Shown piece after piece: positions 46,681 to 54,219 of a DNA stretch of 64,000 nucleotides. The notes beneath the pieces were generated by a model. It was not told where the DNA came from. It was given only the letters and a program-made list of their open reading frames with translations, and ran no database searches. The first letter of the stretch is position 1; every line of letters begins with the position of its first letter. This DNA is from Stenotrophomonas africana (GTDB lineage: Bacteria; Pseudomonadota; Gammaproteobacteria; Xanthomonadales; Xanthomonadaceae): the NCBI RefSeq assembly GCF_013004645.1, contig NZ_JABEME010000012.1, forward strand, positions 1 to 64,000, read 5' to 3'. Made by a program: the position numbers and the translations under genes.

Positions 46681-47775
46681 CTATGGCACAGCCGCGATCT
46701 GTGCATGTTCCACGTGGAACCGGGCGATGTGGGTCAGGTCCTGCAGCGCCGCCGGAGTTTCAGTGGCAGTGATGAAGATCTGTGCCGGCCCACTGAGCAG
46801 GCGCTCCAGTACCCGCGCCTGGTGGGTGCGATCCAGCTCCGAGGCCAGATCGTCCAGAGCGATCACCGGCCATTCGCCTCGCTGTTCGGCATAGTCTTCG
46901 GCCTGTGCCAGCAGGCAAGCCAATGCCGTCAGCTTGGCCTGACCGCGGGACAGCGCATCACGCCCCGGAATGCTATGGAAATCCACACTCCAGTCCGCCC
47001 GGTGTGGGCCGACCGAGGTGTATCCGGCCTGGCGGTCACGTTCCCGGGCCAAAAGCAGGGCATCGGCCAAGGGAAGCTCATGCCGCCGCCAACCGGGGCT
47101 CAGTTCCAGTCCCTGGATGCCGAGTTGCGGAGCCAGGCTGGCGGCCAACGCCACCGTGCGCTGCTGCAGACGCTCCAGATAATGCTGGCGGCGGCTGGTC
47201 AACGGCTCTCCGGCCTCGGCCAACTCATGGTCCCAGGTATCGAGCATCCGCGACGGCCCGCCCTGCTTGAGCAGGGCATTGCGCTGCTTCAGCGCACGGG
47301 AGTAGCGGCGCCACAGCGATAGAAAATCCGGTTCCACGTGGAACAAGCCCCAATCGAGGAAGCGGCGGCGGGGTTCTCCGCCCCCGCTGACCAGTGCGTG
47401 GCTCCCGGGCTCGAACGTCACCACCGCCAGCGCTGCGCAGAGATTACCCAGCTGCGCGACATCTTCGCCATCCAATCGCCCCTTCCAGTCCTGCCCGCTG
47501 TGGCGCAGCCCGGCCTTTCGGCGGTGGGGCGGGTGATCGGCACGCTGTTCGTCCCATTCCACGAAGATTTCCAGCGCTTCCTGACCCTGGCGCACCAGAC
47601 CGTCGCGCACCCGGCCACGGAAGCTGCGCCCGTAGGCCATCAGGTGCAGGGCTTCGAGCACGCTGGTCTTTCCGGCACCGTTGTCGCCGGTCAGCAGGTT
47701 CAATCCCGGCTGGGGCGACAGGTCCACCGCACTGAAGCGACGCAGTTGGTGCAAGGCGAGGCGGCGGATAAGCAT
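46681..47775 (-). CDS. recF: DNA replication and repair protein RecF
   Basis: 364 residues, SMC-like ATPase that loads RecA at gaps. Walker A is GDNGAGKTS (about 30-38) in [20 protein letters not shown], the signature is LSRGQAKL (about 275-282), and Walker B-like [13 protein letters not shown] is near 305-317. Two parS-like palindromes lie inside the gene (46706-46721 and 47330-47345). It is not adjacent to dnaN as usual: 993 bp separate them. Confidence 0.97.
   Translation of the reverse strand: MLIRRLALHQLRRFSAVDLSPQPGLNLLTGDNGAGKTSVLEALHLMAYGRSFRGRVRDGLVRQGQEALEIFVEWDEQRADHPPHRRKAGLRHSGQDWKGRLDGEDVAQLGNLCAALAVVTFEPGSHALVSGGGEPRRRFLDWGLFHVEPDFLSLWRRYSRALKQRNALLKQGGPSRMLDTWDHELAEAGEPLTSRRQHYLERLQQRTVALAASLAPQLGIQGLELSPGWRRHELPLADALLLARERDRQAGYTSVGPHRADWSVDFHSIPGRDALSRGQAKLTALACLLAQAEDYAEQRGEWPVIALDDLASELDRTHQARVLERLLSGPAQIFITATETPAALQDLTHIARFHVEHAQIAAVP
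46706..46721. promoter_or_regulatory. parS-like ParB-binding site
   Basis: TGTTCCACGTGGAACC: 15 of 16 bases match the palindrome TGTTCCACGTGGAACA used as parS in Pseudomonas. It lies within the last codons of recF. Confidence 0.75.
47330..47345. promoter_or_regulatory. parS-like ParB-binding site
   Basis: GGTTCCACGTGGAACA matches parS at 15 of 16 bases (the reverse complement is the same as the 46706 site). Inside recF. Confidence 0.75.
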
Positions 47776-47907
47776 GGGGCGCGAAAGACCATCCGCACGA
47801 GGCGGTAGTGGGGCAGGGAATCCATCAGCTTACTGCATCGGTCAAGCCAGCCGTGCCGCGCCAGACATCGCCACTGTGCTGAAGCCTCCGCCTGGCAGCC
47901 CTACGCG

Positions 47908-47923
47908 TGTTCCACGTGGTGGC
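47908..47923. promoter_or_regulatory. Degenerate parS-like site
   Basis: TGTTCCACGTGGTGGC: the left half is perfect, the right half degenerate (about 12-13 of 16 matching). Probably a weak or decayed ParB site just upstream of recF. Confidence 0.4.
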
Positions 47924-48155
47924 GCTCCCTCACCTGTGCTCGCCTGGGTCTGGATATGCCCCGGAATCCTTGAATTCTGAGCGGCGGCGCAGGGTAGAGG
48001 CCCTCAGATTTCAGCGATTTCAGCCTCATTCCGCGAGCGTCGCCAGGTGCCCCGACGGTGGATTGCGCGAACACCGCGCAGATTTCTTGAAATCTACGAT
48101 GCGATGCCGTGGAGGGTTCCACAGATTTCAAAGAATTCAGCCCATTCGTTTCACG

Positions 48156-48432
48156 CTGTCCACAGCGGGTCTGTATGACTTATACACAAGGTATGGGCAA
48201 ACTGTGGATAAAAAAGCCCTTTTGCCCGACCTGCGAAACTATCCACAGGTTCCCCCCCAGCCTGAGGGGCCTCTATACAGGGGGTTTCAGCTGCATAAAT
48301 CTCTTAAAAATCAATTGGATAATGCATTTTTCCACGAAATCTGGGCCTACCATCACCACCATGCTTTAGATTTATACCCAGATTTAGAAGCTAGGCCAGC
48401 CCTGATCCGGCCCCAACCAGGCCTGTGGACAG
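48156..48432. other. Candidate oriC: DnaA boxes and AT-rich block
   Basis: TTATACACA at 48180-48188 and TGTGGATAA (TTATCCACA on the minus strand) at 48203-48211 are perfect TTATNCACA boxes. CTATCCACA at 48239-48247 differs by one base. CTGTCCACA (48156) and TGTGGACAG (48424) differ by two. An AT-rich block (48290-48350) follows the box cluster, as expected for an unwinding element. Published work on Xanthomonas places oriC activity in the dnaA-dnaN gap, so which gap is used here is open. Confidence 0.55.
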
Positions 48433-48690
48433 TGACGTCTGCAGATGAAGCAACCACTGCGATAGCGGATGCGATCCGCTTCATCCATCCGACCAGATCG
48501 GGTCACCTGCGATCAGGCTGAAGACCCGGAACTGCGTACTTGATCGAAGTTGGCTGGGCAGCGCCCAAGTCAGCAACCTGGATTCCTACCGCGCAGGGCC
48601 GATTGCATCGAAGAGGCAACCAAGAACAATCGCCAAGCAGCAATCTCGAGCAAGGCATTCGCCCAGACCTGGAGATTCCGCGATCCCCGA

Positions 48691-48706
48691 TGCTCCACGT
48701 GGAACG
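48691..48706. promoter_or_regulatory. parS-like ParB-binding site
   Basis: TGCTCCACGTGGAACG: 14 of 16 bases match parS. It lies immediately downstream of the dnaN terminator. Confidence 0.6.
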
Positions 48707-48708
48707 TG

Positions 48709-48742
48709 CAAAAAAAACGCCCGGGAAAATCCCGGGCGTCCT
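48709..48742 (-). terminator. Intrinsic terminator of dnaN
   Basis: On the minus strand GACGCCCGGGATTTTCCCGG-type hairpin (stem CGCCCGGGA / TCCCGGGCG, loop TTT) is followed by a run of eight T, about 30 bases after dnaN. It shows recF has its own promoter. Confidence 0.9.
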
Positions 48743-48744
48743 TC

Positions 48745-48760
48745 GGTTCCACGTGGAACA
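48745..48760. promoter_or_regulatory. parS-like ParB-binding site
   Basis: GGTTCCACGTGGAACA: 15 of 16 bases match parS. It ends 8 bases before the dnaN stop codon and flanks the terminator together with the site at 48691. Confidence 0.75.
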
Positions 48761-48768
48761 GGCTGCAG

Positions 48769-49869
48769 TCAGAGACGCAGCGGCATCACCACGTGGCGCG
48801 ACTTCTCGCTGCTGGATTCACGCACCAGCGCCGAGGAGTTGGAGTCGCGCAGCTGGATGATCACTTCCTCGTCGCGCAGGGCGGAGAGGGCATCCAGCAG
48901 GTAGTTCACGTTGAAGCCAATGGCCAGATCGCTGACCGTGGTGTCGGCTTCGATCTCTTCCTGGGCTTCTTCCTGCTCCGGGTTGTGCGCGCTGATCTTC
49001 AGGTTGCCCGGCGAGACTTCCACGCGGATACCGCGGTACTTCTCGTTGGACAGGATCGCAGCACGCTGCAGCGAGGCACGCAGTGCTTCACGATCAACCT
49101 TCACTTCGCGGTCGGCACCGATCGGGATCACCGCTTCGTAATCCGGGAAACGGCCGTCGATCAGCTTCGAGGTAAAGGTGACATCGTCGCGCTTGACGCG
49201 GACATGGCTGCGGCCGACTTCCAGCTCGATCTCGCGATCACCGCTTTCCAGCAGGCGCTGCAGTTCGGTCACGCCCTTGCGCGGCACGATGATCTGGCGC
49301 TTGGAACCGCTGGGCTTGGCCAGGTCGGTTTCACAAAGAGCCAGGCGGTGGCCGTCGGTGGCAACGGTACGCAGTGCATCACCGCGCAGGTCGAACAGCA
49401 GACCGTTGAGGTAGTAGCGCACGTCCTGCTGGGCCATTGCGAACGCGGTGCGCTCGATCAGCTCCTTCAGGGTCGCTTCGCCGATGGCCACGCGCTCGGT
49501 GGCTTCCACTTCGTCAACCGAAGGGAAATCATTGGAGGGCAGGGTGGCCAGGGTGAAACGGCTGCGACCGGCCTGCACGGTGATCTTGTCACCTGTCTGC
49601 GAGACGGTGATCCGGCTGCCATCGGGCAGGGCGCGGATGATCTCGAACAGCTTGCGGGCGGGAATGGTGGTTTCGCCGTCCTGGGCATCTTCAACCGCGA
49701 TCCGCGACACCATCTCCACTTCCAGGTCGGTACCGGTCAGCGACAGCTGGCCGTTCTGCACCTGGACCAGGAAATTGGCCAGAACCGGAAGGGTCTGGCG
49801 GCGTTCGACCACGTTGACGACCTGTGCCAACGGCTTGAGAAAGGCTTCGCGCTGCAGTGTGAAACGCAT
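48769..49869 (-). CDS. dnaN: DNA polymerase III beta sliding clamp
   Basis: 366 residues, standard for DnaN: three similar domains forming the clamp ring. Visible features are the N-terminal MRFTLQREAFLKPLAQVVNV, the middle-domain TDGHRLALCE (about 171-180), and the conserved C-terminus SSEKSRHVVMPLRL (Met-Pro-Leu/Met-Arg-Leu). It is 275 bp after dnaA and ends with its own terminator, so it forms a dnaA-dnaN unit without recF. Confidence 0.98.
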   Translation of the reverse strand: MRFTLQREAFLKPLAQVVNVVERRQTLPVLANFLVQVQNGQLSLTGTDLEVEMVSRIAVEDAQDGETTIPARKLFEIIRALPDGSRITVSQTGDKITVQAGRSRFTLATLPSNDFPSVDEVEATERVAIGEATLKELIERTAFAMAQQDVRYYLNGLLFDLRGDALRTVATDGHRLALCETDLAKPSGSKRQIIVPRKGVTELQRLLESGDREIELEVGRSHVRVKRDDVTFTSKLIDGRFPDYEAVIPIGADREVKVDREALRASLQRAAILSNEKYRGIRVEVSPGNLKISAHNPEQEEAQEEIEADTTVSDLAIGFNVNYLLDALSALRDEEVIIQLRDSNSSALVRESSSEKSRHVVMPLRL

Positions 49870-49889
49870 GTGGTTCCGTGCCCCTATGC

Positions 49890-50076
49890 TTTAAAAAATG
49901 TGGAATAAATCAAAAGCTTGGTGGTGCTGGTAGAGACAGAATCGCTGGAAAACAACGCTAAGTCTTTGTAAATAAAAGGATTTCAGACCTCGAAACCCTC
50001 TGTATTACCGACCCCCAGAGGGTGGGGAAAGCTGTGGATAAATCCGACGCGATTTCAGACGCCTTTTTTATCCACA
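49890..50076. other. dnaA-dnaN gap with two perfect DnaA boxes
   Basis: TGTGGATAA at 50033-50041 and TTATCCACA at 50068-50076 face each other. AT-rich tracts occur at 49891-49915 and 49961-49982. The layout (boxes near dnaA's end, AT-rich block near dnaN) is that of the oriC reported between dnaA and dnaN in Xanthomonas campestris. The gap must also carry the dnaN promoter. Confidence 0.6.
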
Positions 50077-50144
50077 ACGTGTCCCGCGCTTGCTACCGGA
50101 TTCTGCACCGTTTTGTGCGATGACGCCTCATCGGCATCCGTGCA

Positions 50145-51476
50145 TCATTCGCTCAGCTTCCGGATCAGCTTGTCCCAGTCCTCGCGGAGCTTGCCGTCGG
50201 TTTCCATCAGGGTCCGGATCTGGCGGCAGGCATGCAGCACCGTGGTGTGATCGCGACCGGCAAAGGCGTCGCCGATCTCGGGCAGGCTGTGCTCGGTCAG
50301 TTCCTTGGTCAGCGCCATGGCGACCTGGCGGGGGCGGGCCAGCGAGCGGGTCCGACGCTTCGACAGCAGATCCTTGATCTGCAGGCCGTAGTAGTCGGCA
50401 ACCGTTTTCTGGATGTTGGGAATGCTGATCGCCTGCTGCTGGGCGCGCAGCAGGTCGCGCAGGGTTTCCTGGGCGAATTCGGTGGTGATCGCGCGGCCGG
50501 TGAAGTTGGCGCGGGCGGTCAGGGTATTGAGCGCACCCTCGAGGTCGCGCACGTTGGAGCGCATCTTCTTGGCGATCAGGAACGCAACATCATCGGGAAT
50601 CTCCGCACCACGTTCGCGTGCCTTGGCCAGCACGATCGCGGCGCGGGTCTCGAAGTCCGGCGGTTCGATCGCGACCGACAGGCCCCAGGCAAGACGCGAC
50701 TTCAGGCGCGCTTCCAGACCTTCGACTTCGCGCGGATAGCGGTCGCAGGTCAGGATGATCTGCTGCTTGCCATCGAACAACGCGTTGAAGGTGTGGAAGA
50801 ACTCTTCCTGCGTGCGGTCCTTGCCGGCGAAGAACTGGATGTCATCGATCAGCAGCGCGTCCACCTGCTGGAACTGGCGCTTGAACTGATCCATGGTCTT
50901 TTCCTGCAGGGCCCGGATCATCGCGCTGAAGAACTGTTCCGAACGCAGGTACAGCACCTTCGCGCCCGGATTGGCCTGGCGCATCGCGTTGCCGGCGGCG
51001 AACATCAGGTGGGTCTTGCCCAGGCCGGTGCCTCCGTACAGCAGCAGCGGGTTGTGCGCGCGGTCGCCCGGCTTCTGCGCTGCCTGGAAGGCGGCGGCCA
51101 GGCCCAGCTGGTTGCTGCGGCCTTCGACGAAGTTGGCGAACGTGTAGTGGTTGTCCAGGTTGCCGGCGAAGGGCACCTGCGGTTCGCTGGACACCTGCGC
51201 CGACGGCGTGGAAACCGGCGCGATCTGCGCCTCCACAGGACGCGGGCGCGAGCCGATTTCAAGAAAAACGTCGCTGAAACCGGCGAAATGAGCAAGCAGT
51301 TCGCGGATCCGGGCCAGGTACAGCTCGCGGACCTGGTCGACGATGAAGGCATTCGGTGCATACAGCACCAGGCTGTCCACGCGCAGATCGGCCTGCAGCG
51401 GCTTCAACCAGGTATGAACGTCTTCCGGCGGGAACTCCGCTTCGAGGCGCTCGAGACTACGGGACCAAGCATCCAT
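50145..51476 (-). CDS. dnaA: Chromosomal replication initiator DnaA
   Basis: 443 residues from the ATG at 51476 (a TTG two codons earlier is in frame but unlikely). Domain I is [20 protein letters not shown], then a linker rich in Pro/Val. The AAA+ domain begins NYTFANF-like [11 protein letters not shown], with Walker [10 protein letters not shown] (about 148-156) and Walker [13 protein letters not shown]. Domain IV has the box-binding signature [12 protein letters not shown] near 410-421. Leads leftward transcription of the dnaA-dnaN pair. Confidence 0.98.
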   Translation of the reverse strand: MDAWSRSLERLEAEFPPEDVHTWLKPLQADLRVDSLVLYAPNAFIVDQVRELYLARIRELLAHFAGFSDVFLEIGSRPRPVEAQIAPVSTPSAQVSSEPQVPFAGNLDNHYTFANFVEGRSNQLGLAAAFQAAQKPGDRAHNPLLLYGGTGLGKTHLMFAAGNAMRQANPGAKVLYLRSEQFFSAMIRALQEKTMDQFKRQFQQVDALLIDDIQFFAGKDRTQEEFFHTFNALFDGKQQIILTCDRYPREVEGLEARLKSRLAWGLSVAIEPPDFETRAAIVLAKARERGAEIPDDVAFLIAKKMRSNVRDLEGALNTLTARANFTGRAITTEFAQETLRDLLRAQQQAISIPNIQKTVADYYGLQIKDLLSKRRTRSLARPRQVAMALTKELTEHSLPEIGDAFAGRDHTTVLHACRQIRTLMETDGKLREDWDKLIRKLSE

Positions 51477-51601
51477 CAGCAATAATCGTCCGGTGGCCGG
51501 GGCATGGACGCGACAAGGCGCCCAAACACAGGCCGGAAAGGGGGGAAATGGATGGCTCAGACTACCACCGAGCGCCCGCCTTCGGAATGCTTGTCCCCTA
51601 C

Positions 51602-51622
51602 TTATTCACAAAAACATCCACA
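51602..51622. promoter_or_regulatory. DnaA boxes in the dnaA-rpmH gap
   Basis: TTATTCACA (51602-51610) is a perfect TTATNCACA box and ACATCCACA (51614-51622) differs by two bases. Upstream of both dnaA and rpmH, they are well placed for dnaA autoregulation or a third origin element. Confidence 0.6.
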
Positions 51623-51662
51623 GCTATTGCACAGCCCAGTGAATTCGCGTAGCTGACAGGGG

Positions 51663-51692
51663 TTGACTTGGGGCAGGGTACCTCTCTAGAAT
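51663..51692 (+). promoter_or_regulatory. Sigma-70-type promoter of rpmH
   Basis: TTGACT (51663-51668) and TAGAAT (51687-51692) with an 18-base spacer, about 40 bases before the rpmH start. It is likely to drive rpmH-rnpA-yidC. Confidence 0.65.
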
Positions 51693-51731
51693 TTCCGGTT
51701 CTTTCCGTCCCATTCATACGAGAGGCCCCCA

Positions 51732-51872
51732 ATGGCCACGAAGCGCACCTACCAGCCCAGCAACCTCAAGCGTAAGCGCGACCACGGCTTCCGTGCCCGT
51801 ATGAAGACCGCTGACGGCCGCAAGATCCTGTCGCGTCGCCGCGCCAAGGGCCGCAAAGTCCTGAGCGCCTGA
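51732..51872 (+). CDS. rpmH: Ribosomal protein L34 (bL34)
   Basis: 46 residues: [20 protein letters not shown] continuing with [19 protein letters not shown] and KVLSA. Very basic, with the conserved KRTYQPS start and HGFRARM, as in all bacterial L34. It is preceded by AGAGGC. It ends 5 bases before rnpA, as is common. Confidence 0.98.
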   Translation: MATKRTYQPSNLKRKRDHGFRARMKTADGRKILSRRRAKGRKVLSA

Positions 51873-51877
51873 TTGCC

Positions 51878-52372
51878 ATGCCGCACCCTGCGGCAGACGC
51901 AATCCCTTCGACAGTGAATACTGCAGACCCGCGCAAGCGATTCCCTCGCTCTGCGCGGGTTCGCACGCGTGCCGAATACTCAACGGTCTTCAACGGCGCC
52001 CGCCGTGTGTCCGATCCGCTGATGACCCTGCACTGGCTGCCGGCTGACCGGCCGGCCAGGCTGGGTCTGGCGGTTTCCCGCAAGGTTGATCCGAACGCCG
52101 TTGGGCGTAACCGGATCAAGCGCGTCCTGCGCGACATCCTGCGTCAGACACGTACCGACATCCAGCCAGGCGACTTTGTCGTCGTGGCTCGTAGTGCTGC
52201 GCGTTCCGCCAGCAACGACGAGATCCGCCAGGCCTTCCTGCGCCTGCTGCGTCGCCTGCGTGCATTGCCCACGCCGGGCGTGGACGGCACAATGCCGCCG
52301 CCTGATGGCATCGCAACTCCTTCTTTGACCGAGCCGGCATCGCGTCCCGGCCCCGCCGAGCCTGTCCGCTGA
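51878..52372 (+). CDS. rnpA: Ribonuclease P protein component
   Basis: 164 residues, longer than the typical 115-130. The RNR motif is [13 protein letters not shown] (about 74-86), with [17 protein letters not shown] before it. It binds RNase P RNA for tRNA 5' maturation. Extra length is in the N-terminus (about 20 residues) and a Pro-rich C-terminal tail ([14 protein letters not shown]...PGPAEPVR). Its TGA overlaps the yidC ATG by one base; yidD, usual in this position, is not present. Confidence 0.95.
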   Translation: MPHPAADAIPSTVNTADPRKRFPRSARVRTRAEYSTVFNGARRVSDPLMTLHWLPADRPARLGLAVSRKVDPNAVGRNRIKRVLRDILRQTRTDIQPGDFVVVARSAARSASNDEIRQAFLRLLRRLRALPTPGVDGTMPPPDGIATPSLTEPASRPGPAEPVR

Positions 52373-54087
52373 TGAACCAGACCCGCGTATTCCTCATTTT
52401 TGCCTGGCTGATGGTGGCCGTGCTGCTGTGGATGGAGTGGAGCCGTGAAAAGGCTGCTCCGACCCCGGCACCGACGACCACGTCGGCCCCGGCCGCCGCA
52501 CAGAGCGTTCCGGGCGCAACCCCGGGCGCCATCCCCAGCGCCCAGGTTCCGGGTGCCCCCGGCCAGGCCGCCGTGCAGGCCCAGGCCAGTGCCACCCCGG
52601 CCAGCCAGCGCGTGACCGTCACCACCGACGTGCTGCGCCTGGTGCTCGATGGCGGCCGTGTGCTCGACGCCGAGCTGCTGCAGTTCCCGCAGACCAAGGA
52701 CGAAGGCAGCCCGCCGGTCCGCCTGCTGACCGAAGACCCCGCGCACCCGTACAGCGCGATCAGTGGCTGGGCCAGCGAAGACAAGAACACCCCGGTCCCC
52801 GGCGCTGACGGCTTCAAGCTGGTCGGTGACACCAGGGACTTCGTGCTGGCCAAGGGCCAGAACGAACTGCAGATCCCGTTCGTGTGGACCGCCGACAACG
52901 GCGTGACCATCAAGCGCACCCTGACCGTCTCACGCAACGAGTACGCCGTGCGCTTCAAGGACGAAGTCAGCAACGCCGGCGCTGCGCCGTGGAACGGTTA
53001 CGTCTACCGCACCCTGGACCGCACCCCGACCATCCTGTCGCGGAGCATGACCAACCCGGATTCCTTCAGCTTCAACGGTGCCACCTGGTACGACAACGAC
53101 AAGAAGTACCAGCGTCGTGCGTTCAAGGACTACCTGGAAGACGGCACGCTGAACCAGAACATCACCGGCGGCTGGCTGGCGATGCTGCAGCACCACTTCT
53201 TCACCGCCTGGATCCCGCAGAAGGACCAGACCGCACACTATGTGCTGTCGCAGGTGGCCGGTCGTGACCTGATCGAAGCGCGTGGCCCTGCCTTCACCGT
53301 GGCCCCGGGCCAGTCCACCAGCACCGAAGCCCGCCTGTGGGTCGGCCCGAAGCTGGTCAACCTGATCGCCAAGGAAGACGTACCGGGCCTGGACCGCGTG
53401 GTCGACTACAGCCGCTTCTCGATGATGGCGGTGATCGGCCAGGGCCTGTTCTGGGTGCTGAACCAGGTGCACAAGCTGGTCGGCAACTGGGGCTGGGCGA
53501 TCGTCGGCCTGGTGGTGCTGCTGAAGCTGGTGCTGTACCCGCTGTCGGCGACCCAGTACAAGAGCGGCGCCAAGATGCGTCGCTTCCAGCCGCGCATCGC
53601 GCAGCTGAAGGAACGCTATGGCGATGACCGCCAGAAGTTCCAAACCGCGATGATGGAGCTGTACAAGAAGGAAAAGATCAATCCGATGGGCGGCTGCCTG
53701 CCGATCCTCATCCAGATGCCGATCTTCTTCGCCCTGTACTGGGTGCTGGTGGAATCGGTCGAACTGCGCCAGGCGCCCTGGTTCGGCTGGATCCAGGACC
53801 TGACCGCACGCGACCCGTACTTCATCCTGCCGGTGATCAACGTGGCGGTGATGTGGTTCACCCAGAAGCTGACCCCGGCACCGGGCATGGACCCGATGCA
53901 GCAGAAAATGATGCAGTTCATGCCGCTGGTGTTCGGCGTCATGATGGCCTTCATGCCGTCCGGCCTGGTCCTGTACTGGGTGGTCAACGGTGGCCTGGGC
54001 CTGCTGCAGCAGTGGTGGATGACCAAGCGCCATGGCGGCGAGCCGGTCCCGGCCACCACCGCGCCGGCCCCGGTCAAAAAGAAATAA
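52372..54087 (+). CDS. yidC: Membrane protein insertase YidC
   Basis: 571 residues, the Gram-negative form. An N-terminal helix (about 4-22) and Ala/Pro-rich stretch precede the periplasmic beta-domain (about 85-340). The five-helix insertase core follows ([40 protein letters not shown], with the positively charged Arg in [14 protein letters not shown]). The C-terminus is basic (PAPVKKK). Inserts membrane proteins with or without Sec. Start codon shares a base with the rnpA stop. Confidence 0.98.
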   Translation: MNQTRVFLIFAWLMVAVLLWMEWSREKAAPTPAPTTTSAPAAAQSVPGATPGAIPSAQVPGAPGQAAVQAQASATPASQRVTVTTDVLRLVLDGGRVLDAELLQFPQTKDEGSPPVRLLTEDPAHPYSAISGWASEDKNTPVPGADGFKLVGDTRDFVLAKGQNELQIPFVWTADNGVTIKRTLTVSRNEYAVRFKDEVSNAGAAPWNGYVYRTLDRTPTILSRSMTNPDSFSFNGATWYDNDKKYQRRAFKDYLEDGTLNQNITGGWLAMLQHHFFTAWIPQKDQTAHYVLSQVAGRDLIEARGPAFTVAPGQSTSTEARLWVGPKLVNLIAKEDVPGLDRVVDYSRFSMMAVIGQGLFWVLNQVHKLVGNWGWAIVGLVVLLKLVLYPLSATQYKSGAKMRRFQPRIAQLKERYGDDRQKFQTAMMELYKKEKINPMGGCLPILIQMPIFFALYWVLVESVELRQAPWFGWIQDLTARDPYFILPVINVAVMWFTQKLTPAPGMDPMQQKMMQFMPLVFGVMMAFMPSGLVLYWVVNGGLGLLQQWWMTKRHGGEPVPATTAPAPVKKK

Positions 54088-54095
54088 TCCCGACT

Positions 54096-54124
54096 GGTAG
54101 AGTCGACTGTCAGTCGACTCTACC
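54096..54124. repeat. SMAG-like REP, compact palindrome
   Basis: GGTAGAGTCGACTGTCAGTC continuing to GACTCTACC: a 13-bp perfect stem around GTC, immediately after yidC. Confidence 0.8.
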
Positions 54125-54141
54125 GCCCCGATCGACGCGAG

Positions 54142-54165
54142 AAGCCCGCCGCAAGGCGGGCTTTT
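54142..54165 (+). terminator. Intrinsic terminator after yidC
   Basis: AAGCCCGCC GCAA GGCGGGCTT followed by TTCG. The T-tract is short, but the stem is perfect. It separates yidC from the lipoprotein gene 55 bases further on. Confidence 0.8.
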
Positions 54166-54219
54166 CGCATGCGGCGTTAGAATCGCCGGCACACCGTTCC
54201 TCCCACCTTCGAGTCCACC

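Larger units (their letters stand above)
47776..48768. other. Long recF-dnaN intergenic region
   Basis: 993 bp without a convincing gene. Base composition falls sharply in 48290-48400 (about 28% GC in 48301-48340). It contains two degenerate or partial parS sites, a DnaA-box cluster (48156-48247) and the dnaN terminator at its right end. The open frame at 47907-48521 on the plus strand passes through the DnaA boxes and AT-rich block and looks non-coding. It is the best candidate here for origin activity along with the dnaN-dnaA gap. Confidence 0.7.

Noticed and set aside
47907..48521. 204-codon plus-strand frame in the recF-dnaN gap
   Set aside because: It runs through DnaA boxes and the AT-rich block, has no family similarity that I recognise and no ribosome site.
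51873..52372. A yidD gene between rnpA and yidC
   Set aside because: rnpA and yidC overlap by one base and no room is left; no YidD-like sequence is present.
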